Shown piece after piece: positions 6,566 to 15,807 of a stretch of DNA of 64,000 bases. The notes beneath the pieces are model-generated. The model saw only the letters and a program-made list of their open reading frames with translations. It did not search any database and was not told the DNA's origin. This DNA comes from Bacteroides_E sp964528875. Its GTDB lineage: Bacteria; Bacteroidota; Bacteroidia; Bacteroidales; Bacteroidaceae. The DNA lies in contig CAZGUI010000009.1 of assembly GCA_964528875.1 (NCBI GenBank), positions 10,091 to 74,090 of the forward strand. Reading direction: 5' to 3'. A program made the translations under genes and the position numbers. The stretch's first letter is position 1. Each line of letters starts with the position of its first letter.

Positions 6566-9016
6566 ATGAAAAACATTCAATTTATTAATGAACTCTGTAG
6601 TAGTCAAAAAAAAGTCTATCATAAATTATCCAAAGTAATATTCCTATCTACTTTGCTAGTTATACTCTTGGGGGGATCATCATCTTGTTCAAAAAAAGAA
6701 ATATTCCAATTAAAATCAAATACTCCTATAAATATCTTTTATGACCAATCTGCAGAAGATAATGCTACAACTAACGCATTACAACTACTTATTGAGGACA
6801 TTGAAGATGTATTTTCTATTAAGCCTTCTATAAATTCTGAAGCCGAAGGAAATATCTGGATTGGAACCTATGGAATAAACACACACATAGATAAGTTATT
6901 CTCTGATAACATTCTTTCAACTACGGACATAGAAGGGAAAAAAGAAGCTTTTATCCTTTCAGTTATCAATATAAATGAAAAACCAACCTTAGTTGTTGTT
7001 GGAAGTGATAAAAGAGGTACAGCCTATGGATTAATGGAAGTATCACGTATGATTGGAGTTTCCCCATGGAAATGGTGGGCTGATGTAACTCCAAATAAAT
7101 TAGACAAGTTTACACTTGATTTAGGATATAAAAACATACAATCACCATCTGTTCCTTATCGTGGAATTTTTCTTAATGATGAAGACTGGGGTTTAATGCC
7201 TTGGAGTAACAAAACCCTTGAACCCTCCGAAATACCAGGTAATATTGGACCTAAAACGTACGAACGCATCTTTCAATTATTAATTCGATTAAGAGCAAAT
7301 ACGCTTTGGCCTGCAATGCATGAATGTACTAGACCTTTTTTCCTTACAGAAGGGAATAAGGAAATGGCACATAATTATGGTATTTTTATTGGTGGCTCTC
7401 ATTGTGAACCAATGATGAGAAGTACGGCAGGAGAATGGCCCATTGAAGGAGAAGGAGACTATGATTATGTAAATAATAGCAACAATGTTTATAAGTTTTG
7501 GGAGAATAGAGTAAGAGATGTTGCACACATGGATAATATCTACACCTTAGGAATGCGTGGCGTCCATGATGGAAAAATGCAAGGAGCAAAAACTCTTGAT
7601 GAACAAAAAGAAGTCTTAGTGAAAGTACTTAACGATCAGCGTAACTTATTAAGACAACATGTAAATAAAGAGATTGAACAAATCCCACAAGTCTTTATTC
7701 CTTATAAAGAAGTTTTAGATATATACAGACATGGATTATCAGTTGATGATGATATTACTCTAATGTGGTGTGATGACAATTATGGATACATTCGCCATTT
7801 TCCAACTGAAGAAGAACTAAAACGTAAAGGTGGACACGGAATGTATTACCATGTGTCGTACTGGGGAAGACCTCATGATTACTTGTGGTTAGGAACAGCA
7901 AACCCGGCACTACTTTATGAACAAATGAGACTAGCCTACGAGAAAGGAATTAGGGAAATGTGGATTTTAAATGTTGGAGATATAAAACCCATTGAATATC
8001 AAACTGAACTATTCTTAGATATGGCATGGGACATTGAAAATGTAGTAAAAGAAGGATTAAACAATCATTTAAGCAATTGGCTTAAACAACAGTTTGGCTC
8101 AGAAGTGAATCAAGATATTCTTTCTATTATGCATGAACATTATAGATTAGCCTATATTTGTAAGCCTGAATTTTTGGGTAACACAAGAGAAGAGGAAAGA
8201 GAGAATAAAATGTCTCGCATAGTAAAAGATCTTCCATGGAGTGAGGAGGAGATCAGAGAAAGGCTAGAAAACTACAAAAATATATCAGATAAAGCAGAGA
8301 AATTAAATAAACAGATTCCTGATCATCTTAAAGATGCATATTTTGAATTGATAAAATATCCAATACAAGCGGCAACTCAAATGAACAATAAACTTTTAGT
8401 TGCACAATTAGCGAGACACAATAAAGCTGAATGGAAAGACTCAGAAATTGCATACGATAGTATTGTATCATTAACTAAATCTTACAACTCAATTTTAAAT
8501 GGCAAGTGGAATTTCATGATGGATCATCAGCCACGTAAACTACCTCCTTTTGAGCCTGTAAAACAGGAAAAAACTGAGCAACCTTTGCCTGAATTAAAAA
8601 AACCTCTTTTTAAATTTAATGGTACAGATTATTCAGATACATCTACACCTCAATATTCTACTCAGTTTTTAGGATATGAAGGCAAAGCTTTGGCTATACA
8701 AAAGGGAAGCTCCGTTTCTTTTGATTTAAATAAACTTTCAACCGATAGTATTTGTGTCGAAATACACCTACTCCCTAATCATCCTATAAACAATGATAAA
8801 CTAAGTTTTGAGGTCTCTTTCGAAAACAATACTGAAACGATAGAATATCAAACTTATGGGCGTACTGAAGAATGGAAACAAAATGTTCTCCGCAACCAAG
8901 CCATTAGAACTGTTATATTTCCTGTAAAAAACAAGAAACAAACTTTGTCTATAAAAGCAATTGATGAAGGAGTTGTGCTTGACCAAATATTTATTTATGA
9001 TAATAATGTCAAATAA
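6566..9016 (+). CDS. GH115 family alpha-glucuronidase, lipoprotein
   Basis: 816 residues. A signal peptide with a long n-region ends in a lipobox (GGSSSC, Cys about residue 41), so the protein should be lipidated. An N-terminal alpha/beta domain (VVVGSDKRGTAYGLMEVSR) precedes the TIM-barrel signature PYRGIFLNDEDWGLMPW (about residue 192), and later motifs include GSHCEPMMR, MRGVHDGKM and YHVSYWGRPHDYLWL. This is the GH115 pattern; these enzymes remove (4-O-methyl-)glucuronic acid from xylan side chains. The end (about residues 690-816) fits the GH115 C-terminal domain. No susC/D, xylanase or xylosidase gene lies nearby, so it acts alone or with distant loci. Confidence 0.85.
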   Translation: MKNIQFINELCSSQKKVYHKLSKVIFLSTLLVILLGGSSSCSKKEIFQLKSNTPINIFYDQSAEDNATTNALQLLIEDIEDVFSIKPSINSEAEGNIWIGTYGINTHIDKLFSDNILSTTDIEGKKEAFILSVININEKPTLVVVGSDKRGTAYGLMEVSRMIGVSPWKWWADVTPNKLDKFTLDLGYKNIQSPSVPYRGIFLNDEDWGLMPWSNKTLEPSEIPGNIGPKTYERIFQLLIRLRANTLWPAMHECTRPFFLTEGNKEMAHNYGIFIGGSHCEPMMRSTAGEWPIEGEGDYDYVNNSNNVYKFWENRVRDVAHMDNIYTLGMRGVHDGKMQGAKTLDEQKEVLVKVLNDQRNLLRQHVNKEIEQIPQVFIPYKEVLDIYRHGLSVDDDITLMWCDDNYGYIRHFPTEEELKRKGGHGMYYHVSYWGRPHDYLWLGTANPALLYEQMRLAYEKGIREMWILNVGDIKPIEYQTELFLDMAWDIENVVKEGLNNHLSNWLKQQFGSEVNQDILSIMHEHYRLAYICKPEFLGNTREEERENKMSRIVKDLPWSEEEIRERLENYKNISDKAEKLNKQIPDHLKDAYFELIKYPIQAATQMNNKLLVAQLARHNKAEWKDSEIAYDSIVSLTKSYNSILNGKWNFMMDHQPRKLPPFEPVKQEKTEQPLPELKKPLFKFNGTDYSDTSTPQYSTQFLGYEGKALAIQKGSSVSFDLNKLSTDSICVEIHLLPNHPINNDKLSFEVSFENNTETIEYQTYGRTEEWKQNVLRNQAIRTVIFPVKNKKQTLSIKAIDEGVVLDQIFIYDNNVK

Positions 9017-9055
9017 TGAAATAATCTAATACAAGGATAGCTCTTACTCACATTG

Positions 9056-9098
9056 ATAATCCTCCTTTTTCATATCACAATAAAAGGAGGATTATTTT
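9056..9098 (+). terminator. Terminator after GH115
   Basis: 14-bp stem (ATAATCCTCCTTTT at 9056-9069, complement at 9082-9095) with trailing Ts. Confidence 0.75.
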
Positions 9099-9214
9099 CT
9101 TTGCTCTGAATGAGATTTCAATATCACAAAACCTAAATTAACCATTCTCATATAACATGGGATTACTCCCTGAATTTGCAAAATATTTTCTACCTTCGTA
9201 TCACAATTTAGAGT

Positions 9215-10033
9215 ATGAAAGAGAATAGTTTAGAGGATCAGAAATTATATGAGATTGCTCATCTAGCCTTAGATATGGGAAATTTCCTTTTATCTTCCGG
9301 AGCACATTGTGGAAGGGTTTATCGCAATCTTTCACGAATAACAGAAACTTGGGGAGTTAAAATACACGTACACATTACATTTACCGGTTTATTAATTACG
9401 GCTGAATGCAACCACTCTGAAGAAGGTTATTGTGGAAGAGCCGTGACGTTATTCAAGAAGACAAAAAAATATGACATTAACTTCAGTGCAATTAATGAAA
9501 TCAGTCAGTTATCATGGTTAATTGCCGGAGAAAACATCAGCGTGAAGAAAGCTAGAGTTCTTTTTGAACGCATCTGCTCGACTAAGAGGTACTCCACTCC
9601 TACCCTTCTGCTGGGCATTGGCTTTTCCTGTGCTTGCCTTTGTTTAGTTGCCGGTGGAGATTGGAGAGATGCTATTGTGGGATTTATAGCATCCATAACC
9701 GGAATGAGTGCACGGTTATTAATTATTAAACAGAACTACAACCAAATGTTTTCTTTTGTTGTGGCAGCATTTATCACTACTCTTATTACCGCTCTTCACC
9801 TTACCGGTACATTTGAATCTTTATGGGGACTGAGTGTAGCACCCGATAGAGCTCTTGCAACGGCTGTTCTTTACCTTGTTCCCGGGGTTCCTTTAACGAA
9901 TAGTTTGATAGATTTAATTGAGGGATACATTCCTTCAGCTATGGTACGAGCTGCTTTTGGTACTTTTATTTTATTATGTATTGCTGTTGGAATGTCTATC
10001 AGCATTTTACTCTTTGGTATTAATCAGTTTTAA
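9215..10033 (+). CDS. Threonine/serine exporter family protein, large subunit (ThrE N-terminal-type)
   Basis: 272 residues. The N-terminal cytoplasmic part (ALDMGNFLLSSGAHCGRV...) and a C-terminal half with about five membrane spans match the ThrE/DUF1212 family. A conserved loop (YLVPGVPLTNSLIDLIEG) is typical of these exporters. In Corynebacterium ThrE one polypeptide carries both halves; here they are split, with the second gene starting 1 nt after this stop. Together they should form an inner-membrane amino-acid exporter. Confidence 0.85.
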   Translation: MKENSLEDQKLYEIAHLALDMGNFLLSSGAHCGRVYRNLSRITETWGVKIHVHITFTGLLITAECNHSEEGYCGRAVTLFKKTKKYDINFSAINEISQLSWLIAGENISVKKARVLFERICSTKRYSTPTLLLGIGFSCACLCLVAGGDWRDAIVGFIASITGMSARLLIIKQNYNQMFSFVVAAFITTLITALHLTGTFESLWGLSVAPDRALATAVLYLVPGVPLTNSLIDLIEGYIPSAMVRAAFGTFILLCIAVGMSISILLFGINQF

Positions 10034-10034
10034 T

Positions 10035-10532
10035 ATGAATATTGTTTTAGCTACTATAATAGATATAATATTGGGGGGAGTCATAGCTATTGGATGGAGT
10101 ATTTTATTCAATACACCACGCAAAGCAATCTGGATTGCAGCTCTTCTTGGAGGATTGGGACACAGTATACGCTTTCTTCTTATTGAGGGAACTGGTGCAC
10201 ATTTAGTTCTTGCCACACTGGCAGGCGCAGTCTTTATAGGATTAGTAGGTATTCTTTTTTCTCAAAAAGCAGATATGCCTCCTGTGGTATTCACCATGCC
10301 TGCTTGTATCACTATGATTCCGGGCATGTATGCTTATCACTCCATGATGGGATTTATTCAAATCGCGGAGATGGGATTAGAAGACCCTGATCCTGCTTTA
10401 ATTGCACAAACAACACACTATTTTGTCATTACAGTGGCTTTACTCTTCACACTTTCCATTGGCATCACATTAGGGTCACTTCTTTTCAGACAAAAAACGG
10501 CACGTACCATTGAACTTGACCTAAACGATTAA
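10035..10532 (+). CDS. Threonine/serine exporter family protein, small subunit (ThrE_2/DUF3815-type)
   Basis: 165 residues from the ATG at 10035; an in-frame upstream ATG at 9918 overlaps the large-subunit gene by over 100 nt and gives an unlikely N-terminus, so it is rejected. About five hydrophobic spans, with the family motif FTMPACITMIPGMYAYHSMMG between spans. The single-nucleotide gap to the upstream gene implies translational coupling and equal stoichiometry. Confidence 0.85.
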   Translation: MNIVLATIIDIILGGVIAIGWSILFNTPRKAIWIAALLGGLGHSIRFLLIEGTGAHLVLATLAGAVFIGLVGILFSQKADMPPVVFTMPACITMIPGMYAYHSMMGFIQIAEMGLEDPDPALIAQTTHYFVITVALLFTLSIGITLGSLLFRQKTARTIELDLND

Positions 10533-10551
10533 TCTCAAAAAAGATATTAGA

Positions 10552-11004
10552 ATGCAGAAAATAGATGTCTTAAAAACCCTAACATCAATTACCCGATCGA
10601 GAGTTCGGTTTGGTGAAGTAGATTCAATGTATATTGTCTGGCACGGCAACTATATAAAATACCTGGAAGATGGTAGAGAGACTTTTGGATATGAACACGG
10701 CCTAAAATATCTACATATTTATGAACAAGGATATGTTTTACCGGTAGTTGATCTGAAAGTACAATACATTAAGTCAGCTTATATTGATGATGTTATACGC
10801 ATTGAAACAACATATGTGGCAACCCCTTTAGCTAAAATGATTTTTAAATATAAAATATATAGGGATTGTGACTCCACATTATTATGTATTGCTCAAACCA
10901 CCCAACTCTATCAAACAGAAGAAGACAGAAAGTTAGTGATTAACAAACCTTCTTTTATTGAAGAATGGGAAAAAAAGCACAACTTATTTATTCCCAGGAA
11001 ATAA
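10552..11004 (+). CDS. Hotdog-fold acyl-CoA thioesterase (YbgC/4-hydroxybenzoyl-CoA thioesterase type)
   Basis: 150 residues. The motif RFGEVDSMYIVWHGNYIKYL (about residues 20-39) contains the catalytic Asp and the H-x-NY of the YbgC/4HBT family, followed by the long hotdog helix. It should hydrolyse acyl-CoA thioesters in the cytoplasm; chain specificity is unknown. It follows the exporter genes by 19 nt and may be cotranscribed. Its stop is only 3 nt from the stop of the convergent ABC-F gene. Confidence 0.85.
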   Translation: MQKIDVLKTLTSITRSRVRFGEVDSMYIVWHGNYIKYLEDGRETFGYEHGLKYLHIYEQGYVLPVVDLKVQYIKSAYIDDVIRIETTYVATPLAKMIFKYKIYRDCDSTLLCIAQTTQLYQTEEDRKLVINKPSFIEEWEKKHNLFIPRK

Positions 11005-11007
11005 GAG

Positions 11008-12876
11008 TTACTCTTCAATCTCACTTAATTCCAGCCACCTCATACTTTTCTCATCTAATTCATCATTTACGTGAGACAAGCGAATGGATAACTCGGTTAT
11101 TTTATCTACCGCAAGCGTTCCACTAGCTAACTGTTGCTCTATATCTTCTTTTTCTTGTTCAAGGCTTTCAATATCTTTCTCTAACTGAGCGAATTCTCTT
11201 TTCTCATTAAAGGTCATCTTACGTGTTTCATTCAAGCGAATACGTTCATGCTTCTCTTCTACGGGCTTCTCTTTTTTGTCTTGCTCTTTTTCTTCTTGAA
11301 CCTCCTTCCATGCTCTGTACTGAGTGTAGTTTCCGGGGAAATCACGAATATCACCTTGTCCATTGAACACCATGAGATGATCTACCACCTTATCCATGAA
11401 ATATCTATCGTGAGAAATAACGATAACACAACCTTTAAATTCGTGTAAATACTCTTCCAACACATTTAGTGTCATTATATCTAAGTCATTGGTCGGTTCA
11501 TCTAAAACTAGAAAGTTTGGATTTTGCATTAAAACCGTACAAAGATATAACCTGCGTTTCTCACCTCCACTCAATTTAGCTACAAAATCGTATTGCTTTT
11601 CAGGGGCAAACAAAAAGTGTTGAAGAAATTGTGAAGCAGTTAATTTTCGCCCATTACCTAGATCTATAACCTCTGCAATTTCTTTTACCACGTCAATTAC
11701 TTTCTTAGAATCATCAAAAATCAGACCTTCTTGAGAGTAATAGCCGAAACGAACTGTAGTACCTACATCTACCACTCCTTTATCGGGTTCAACTTTACCT
11801 AAAAGAATTTTTATAAATGTAGATTTTCCTGTCCCGTTGGGTCCAATAATTCCCATTTTTTCATAACGCGAAAAAATATAAGAGAAATCCTCCATGATAA
11901 CTACATCTCCGTAACGCTTATATAAACCTTCGGCTTCAAAAATTTTACTCCCAATGTAAGAAGCCTCAACCTCAAGTTTTACGTTTTTGTTATCTATCTT
12001 ACGTTTTGCTATTTTCTCTAATTCATAAAAAGAATCTTCTCTATATTTTGCTTTGGTTCCACGTGCTTGTGGCATACGCCTCATCCAGTCTAACTCTGTT
12101 TTATACAAGTTCTTGGCACGTGCAACCTCCATGGTTGAAGCATCAATACGATCTTGTCTTTTTTCCAGATAATAGCTATAGTTTCCTTTGTAAGAGTAGA
12201 TTTGTTGATTGTCTATTTCAAGAACTTCAGAACAAACGCGATCTAAGAAATAACGATCGTGTGTAACCATTAATAAACTCAGATTACTACGACTTAAATA
12301 TCCCTCTAACCACTCGGTCATATTTAAGTCTAAATGGTTAGTAGGCTCATCTAAAATCAAAAAATCGGGTTCTACAATCAGGGTATTAGCCAAGGCCACA
12401 CGCTTTAATTGTCCTCCGGAAAGTTCATCTACACTTTGTCTGTAATCATTAATATTTAGCTGAGAAAGAATTTGCTTGGCACGTTGTTCATACTCCCAAG
12501 CCCCCGTTAAATCCATCTGACTTAATAGTTTATCCAAGTTAGGATGTCCTTCGGTTTTCATAGACAATTCGAACTCTTTAATGAGATCAGTAATTTCATT
12601 GCCATGATGAAAGCAAGCCTCTAAGACCGAAATACCTTTGGGATATTTAGGATTTTGCTCTAAATAACCTACAGTCAGATCTCTATGATAAGTTATGTTT
12701 CCTTCATCGTGCGACTCAATTCCAGCTAATATATTAAGCAAAGTTGTTTTCCCTGCTCCATTTTTAGCTATAAGTCCTACTCTTTCTCCCTCTGAAATAC
12801 CAAAAGATATATTTTTAAATAAAACTAAATCTCCAAACGACTTGGTTAGATTCTCAACTTGTAAATAACTTACCAT
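11008..12876 (-). CDS. ABC-F family ATPase (Uup-like)
   Basis: 622 residues with two ABC cassettes and no membrane segment. Cassette 1: Walker A GLIAKNGAGKTTLLN, signature LSGGQLKRVALA, Walker B LILDEPTNHLDL. Cassette 2: GIIGPNGTGKSTFIK, LSGGEKRRLYL, LVLDEPTNDLDI. The linker (EEYLSRSN... to MRRMPQARGTKAKYR) and a C-terminal coiled coil (QLEKDIESLEQEKEDIEQQ) give the Uup order. ABC-F proteins act on the ribosome or, for Uup, affect ribosome assembly and transposon excision. Nothing specifically indicates antibiotic resistance. Followed on the same strand upstream by DUF3805. Confidence 0.85.
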   Translation of the reverse strand: MVSYLQVENLTKSFGDLVLFKNISFGISEGERVGLIAKNGAGKTTLLNILAGIESHDEGNITYHRDLTVGYLEQNPKYPKGISVLEACFHHGNEITDLIKEFELSMKTEGHPNLDKLLSQMDLTGAWEYEQRAKQILSQLNINDYRQSVDELSGGQLKRVALANTLIVEPDFLILDEPTNHLDLNMTEWLEGYLSRSNLSLLMVTHDRYFLDRVCSEVLEIDNQQIYSYKGNYSYYLEKRQDRIDASTMEVARAKNLYKTELDWMRRMPQARGTKAKYREDSFYELEKIAKRKIDNKNVKLEVEASYIGSKIFEAEGLYKRYGDVVIMEDFSYIFSRYEKMGIIGPNGTGKSTFIKILLGKVEPDKGVVDVGTTVRFGYYSQEGLIFDDSKKVIDVVKEIAEVIDLGNGRKLTASQFLQHFLFAPEKQYDFVAKLSGGEKRRLYLCTVLMQNPNFLVLDEPTNDLDIMTLNVLEEYLHEFKGCVIVISHDRYFMDKVVDHLMVFNGQGDIRDFPGNYTQYRAWKEVQEEKEQDKKEKPVEEKHERIRLNETRKMTFNEKREFAQLEKDIESLEQEKEDIEQQLASGTLAVDKITELSIRLSHVNDELDEKSMRWLELSEIEE

Positions 12877-12911
12877 ATAAATTTTCTTTCCTCTACACTA
12901 ATCACTACCAA

Positions 12912-13742
12912 TTATAGACTCTCTAATATCTCTTTATAGATTGTGGATACATCACAATGTCCGTTTTGCTCAACATACCCCCAAACAACCTTTAACGGAT
13001 CAATTGATTTTCCTTTTTCAGTATAGTATAATATGGGAGCTTCACGAGTGCCTTCAATTAATGTTTTCCACTCAAAACCTTCTACTTCATTATAAAGAAT
13101 GACACAGATTACAAGTCCAACAGCAAACCAATCTTTTCTTTTCTTCCCTCCTATAACCCCATTATCAATCACCTCTTGAAGTTTCAGTAAGTCTTCCTCA
13201 ATGCCTTGAAAATCTTTAGTTAATGTAGTTTTAATTAAATGAGTTACCTCTTCGTACATCTCATTAATTTCATAGATCTCAGCTAAACGTATGGGGATTA
13301 ACTCTACCGGATAATTCATACTCTCATCTCTTATCTCAATGGAATTCAACAAACTTGATACCTCCTCATAACCAACACCTTGAGGCACAGTGAAAGTACA
13401 TTCTAGTATCATATTATCTTTGCCTAACAACCAATGATGAGTGGTATAAAACACACCTTCTTCCTTATTGGAATCTTGATAATAAACCCCATTACAAGAA
13501 CCTATTTTTACTCTCTGACCCTCTTTATTATGGTTTAACTCATATTGAATTTCTTCATCAGCATAAGACATTGCATTTTTAGCTTTAATATCTTTCTTAT
13601 AAGCTGATATTCTGAAGTTACCTGTCCACTGAGTTGGATTATAAAAAAGGAAAGTCCCTTCTTTATCTTCAAATTCACCCCAAGAAGAAGGATAAATTAA
13701 TGAAAACCAAGAATGAGGAGATATAAATTTTTTTCCTTGCAT
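12912..13742 (-). CDS. DUF3805 domain protein
   Basis: 276 residues, no signal peptide. The N-terminal half (SWFSLIYPSSWGEFEDKEGTFLFYN...) is the DUF3805 beta-rich domain seen in Bacteroidales. The C-terminal half is helical (ENDLLKLQEVIDN..., YKEILESL) with one hydrophobic helix (DWFAVGLVICVILYNEV). No enzyme motif is visible and the function is unknown. It lies 35 nt upstream of the ABC-F gene on the same strand and may share its transcript. Confidence 0.7.
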   Translation of the reverse strand: MQGKKFISPHSWFSLIYPSSWGEFEDKEGTFLFYNPTQWTGNFRISAYKKDIKAKNAMSYADEEIQYELNHNKEGQRVKIGSCNGVYYQDSNKEEGVFYTTHHWLLGKDNMILECTFTVPQGVGYEEVSSLLNSIEIRDESMNYPVELIPIRLAEIYEINEMYEEVTHLIKTTLTKDFQGIEEDLLKLQEVIDNGVIGGKKRKDWFAVGLVICVILYNEVEGFEWKTLIEGTREAPILYYTEKGKSIDPLKVVWGYVEQNGHCDVSTIYKEILESL

Positions 13743-13859
13743 ATTTTTTATTTCATTTAGCTATTCTAATTTTGACGGTTAAATATACAAACAAATGTAC
13801 AATTTTATGGGGCAAATGCTAAAAAAGAGCAATCAACTCCACTAGAGTAAATTAAAATC

Positions 13860-14747
13860 ATGAAGAGAAAACTAGTTAGCTTTATATTATTCTTTTTTAT
13901 AATATCCTCCATCTATTCTCAAACAGAAGATACATCATTTCCATATCCCACCATACCCTCGGAGTTAAAATCACCGGTAGAAAGAGCTACTTATCTAGCG
14001 GCTCATTATTGGGATTTATTGGATTTTTCAGAATCTAACATCAAAAAACTTGCTTATGTTGAACAAGCCTGGGTTAACTTTATAGATTTCCTGAAACTTA
14101 TTTCTGATACCGATGCACAAAAAGCCATTAAAAACACATTTCAAAAGGCAGAGCCTTATGAAGGAGCTTTAAAATATTTCATGGAATTGGCTCAAAAATA
14201 CTTATATAGCATAGATTCTCCTTTAAAGAATGAGGAGTATTATAGATCTGCTTTAGAGGTAATTCTAAGTTCTCCTACCTTATCCGACATGGATAAAGTA
14301 AAACCTCAACATCAATTAATTGTTATTCAGAAAAACAGAATAGGAACACAAGTTCCTGATATTCTTTATCAAACATCAAAAGGTAAAAAAGGGACATTAC
14401 ATCAAATTGAAACAGCTTATACCTTGTTGTTTATTCATGATTTCGATTGTCATACTTGTCAGATGGAACTGGATGAACTTCGTGAATCCTCCATATTAAA
14501 AGAGCTCATTCAGAATAAACAATTAACCATTCTGACTCTTTATCCGTATGAAAACATACAAGAGTGGAAAAACCATCAAGATCCTTATGACTCCGGTTGG
14601 ATTAACGGTTTTGATGAAACTCAAGAATTACTGGAAAAAGAGGCCTATATTTTACGTTCATCATCTAGTTTTTATTTATTAGATATCGATAAAAAAGTGA
14701 TATTAAAAGACACAAACATAAAGGCCATCGAGAAGCAGCTTAACTAA
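13860..14747 (+). CDS. DUF5106 protein with thioredoxin-like C-terminal domain
   Basis: 295 residues. A signal peptide (MKRKLVSFILFFFIISSIYS) is followed by the helical DUF5106 region (PVERATYLAAHYWDLLDFSE) typical of Bacteroidales exported proteins. From about residue 165 the sequence adopts a thioredoxin/TlpA-like pattern (VPDILYQTSKGK, then LLFIHDFDCHTCQMELDEL) with a CHTC redox motif at the expected helix start. Probably a periplasmic thiol-redox protein. Repeat copy 1 starts 3 nt after the stop codon. Confidence 0.75.
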   Translation: MKRKLVSFILFFFIISSIYSQTEDTSFPYPTIPSELKSPVERATYLAAHYWDLLDFSESNIKKLAYVEQAWVNFIDFLKLISDTDAQKAIKNTFQKAEPYEGALKYFMELAQKYLYSIDSPLKNEEYYRSALEVILSSPTLSDMDKVKPQHQLIVIQKNRIGTQVPDILYQTSKGKKGTLHQIETAYTLLFIHDFDCHTCQMELDELRESSILKELIQNKQLTILTLYPYENIQEWKNHQDPYDSGWINGFDETQELLEKEAYILRSSSSFYLLDIDKKVILKDTNIKAIEKQLN

Positions 14748-14750
14748 GGT

Positions 14751-14832
14751 GCCGGTCGGTCTAGGACTGAAGGGGTGTCGGTCTAGGACCGAAGGGTGTT
14801 CAGTCCTAGACCGACACCCCTTAGGTCCTAGA
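14751..14832. repeat. Interspersed hairpin repeat, copy 1
   Basis: Contains the core element CGGTCTAGGAC twice directly (from 14757 and 14779) and inverted (14803-14813), plus a shorter inverted arm GGTCCTAGA at 14824-14832. Arm 3 pairs perfectly with arm 1 over 16 bp (14756-14771 with 14799-14814) or with arm 2 over 20 bp (14770-14789 with 14803-14822), so two hairpins are mutually exclusive. It lies between two convergent genes. Two further copies exist at 25570 and 57055. Confidence 0.85.
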
Positions 14833-14921
14833 GGTATTAATAATACTTCTAAAAACTAAAAAGGAATCAAAAAAATAGTTGATTTTACAAATACAAAACA
14901 CAGCGTATTCTTCTCATTTAT

Positions 14922-15581
14922 TTAATGACTTAATACAAATTTTTCTGCGATAGGTAAAAAACGATCATGTCCCTTTGCATTTAAATGAGCTTTATCGCTT
15001 GGTGATTGAAAAAACAACTTTCTAAAATTCTCATTATAAGCATAAATATTCCCCTTACGAGCAGCATCGAATATAGGTATACCATAATTACCACACACCT
15101 CAATCATTGCATCCACTAGTTTTTCTGCAGCACTTCCACTAAAATCTTCCGTTATCCAACGAGTAAAAAAGTAGATTTTCCCTTCCGGGTATTTCTCAAC
15201 CAATCCTTGACAAAGAATAGATAAGCGTTCTTTAAAAACATCCATTCCTCCCATTTCAACTATACGATCAGTATCATTATGTCCGGCTATAACAATAATA
15301 TAATCTAAGGAATCGTTCATTTCTTTATAACGCGTATACATAGCCTCACCAAAACGTTCCCTGTCTAAAGCAATACAATTACCATTCCTGCCATAGTTCA
15401 GATACTCCATACCCAACTTCTGTGCTAACTTGTAATGCCAAGTCAACTCAACCGGTTGCTTATGGTTGCGCACATAACTATCTCCTATAACCCCCATCTT
15501 CTTACCTTGCAAAGATTCCTGCTGAGCGAATAAAAAGAGAGAAATAAGAAGTAAAAATCCGATAAATAAAATCCTTTTCAT
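14922..15581 (-). CDS. SGNH/GDSL-type hydrolase, secreted
   Basis: 219 residues with a 20-residue signal peptide ending FAQ. All four SGNH blocks are visible: GDSY (nucleophile Ser35), GRNGN (block II, Gly64-Asn68), GHND (Asn102) and DKAH (Asp196/His199). These enzymes remove acetyl or other ester groups, often from carbohydrates. It has its own transcription unit, so the ester substrate cannot be deduced from context. Confidence 0.85.
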   Translation of the reverse strand: MKRILFIGFLLLISLFLFAQQESLQGKKMGVIGDSYVRNHKQPVELTWHYKLAQKLGMEYLNYGRNGNCIALDRERFGEAMYTRYKEMNDSLDYIIVIAGHNDTDRIVEMGGMDVFKERLSILCQGLVEKYPEGKIYFFTRWITEDFSGSAAEKLVDAMIEVCGNYGIPIFDAARKGNIYAYNENFRKLFFQSPSDKAHLNAKGHDRFLPIAEKFVLSH

Positions 15582-15714
15582 TTAATTTTCTATTTTATGA
15601 ATAACTAAAATAAGAATAATTGAAGAACAAGTCCCTGTTTTTTTGTATACATTCCTGTATTATCATATCATTCACAATGATAAAGAACTATTCTAACAGA
15701 ACTCAAAGACAACC

Positions 15715-15780
15715 CTTTTAGGTTGTTTGTTTAATATCAACTCTTTTAGGTTGTTTATTGAGACATTTATATTAACTTTA
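15715..15780 (+). promoter_or_regulatory. Promoter with overlapping direct-repeat operator upstream of satD-like gene
   Basis: CTTTTAGGTTGTTT occurs at 15715-15728 and 15743-15756, 28 nt apart. The second copy contains the -33 TTG (15751-15753), which is exactly 19 nt from the -7 TAACTTTA (15773-15780; one mismatch to TAnnTTTG). The first copy is preceded by CAACC, so it can also form a small hairpin with GGTTG. The overlap of a repeat with the -33 box suggests a repressor site, plausibly for the HTH-bearing SatD-like protein itself. Confidence 0.6.
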
Positions 15781-15807
15781 ATCAATTAATAATATAAAAG
15801 CAGTCTG

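Noticed and set aside
14751..14832. CRISPR-like array
   Set aside because: Arms are inverted as well as direct, spacers are too short and similar, and no cas gene is present.
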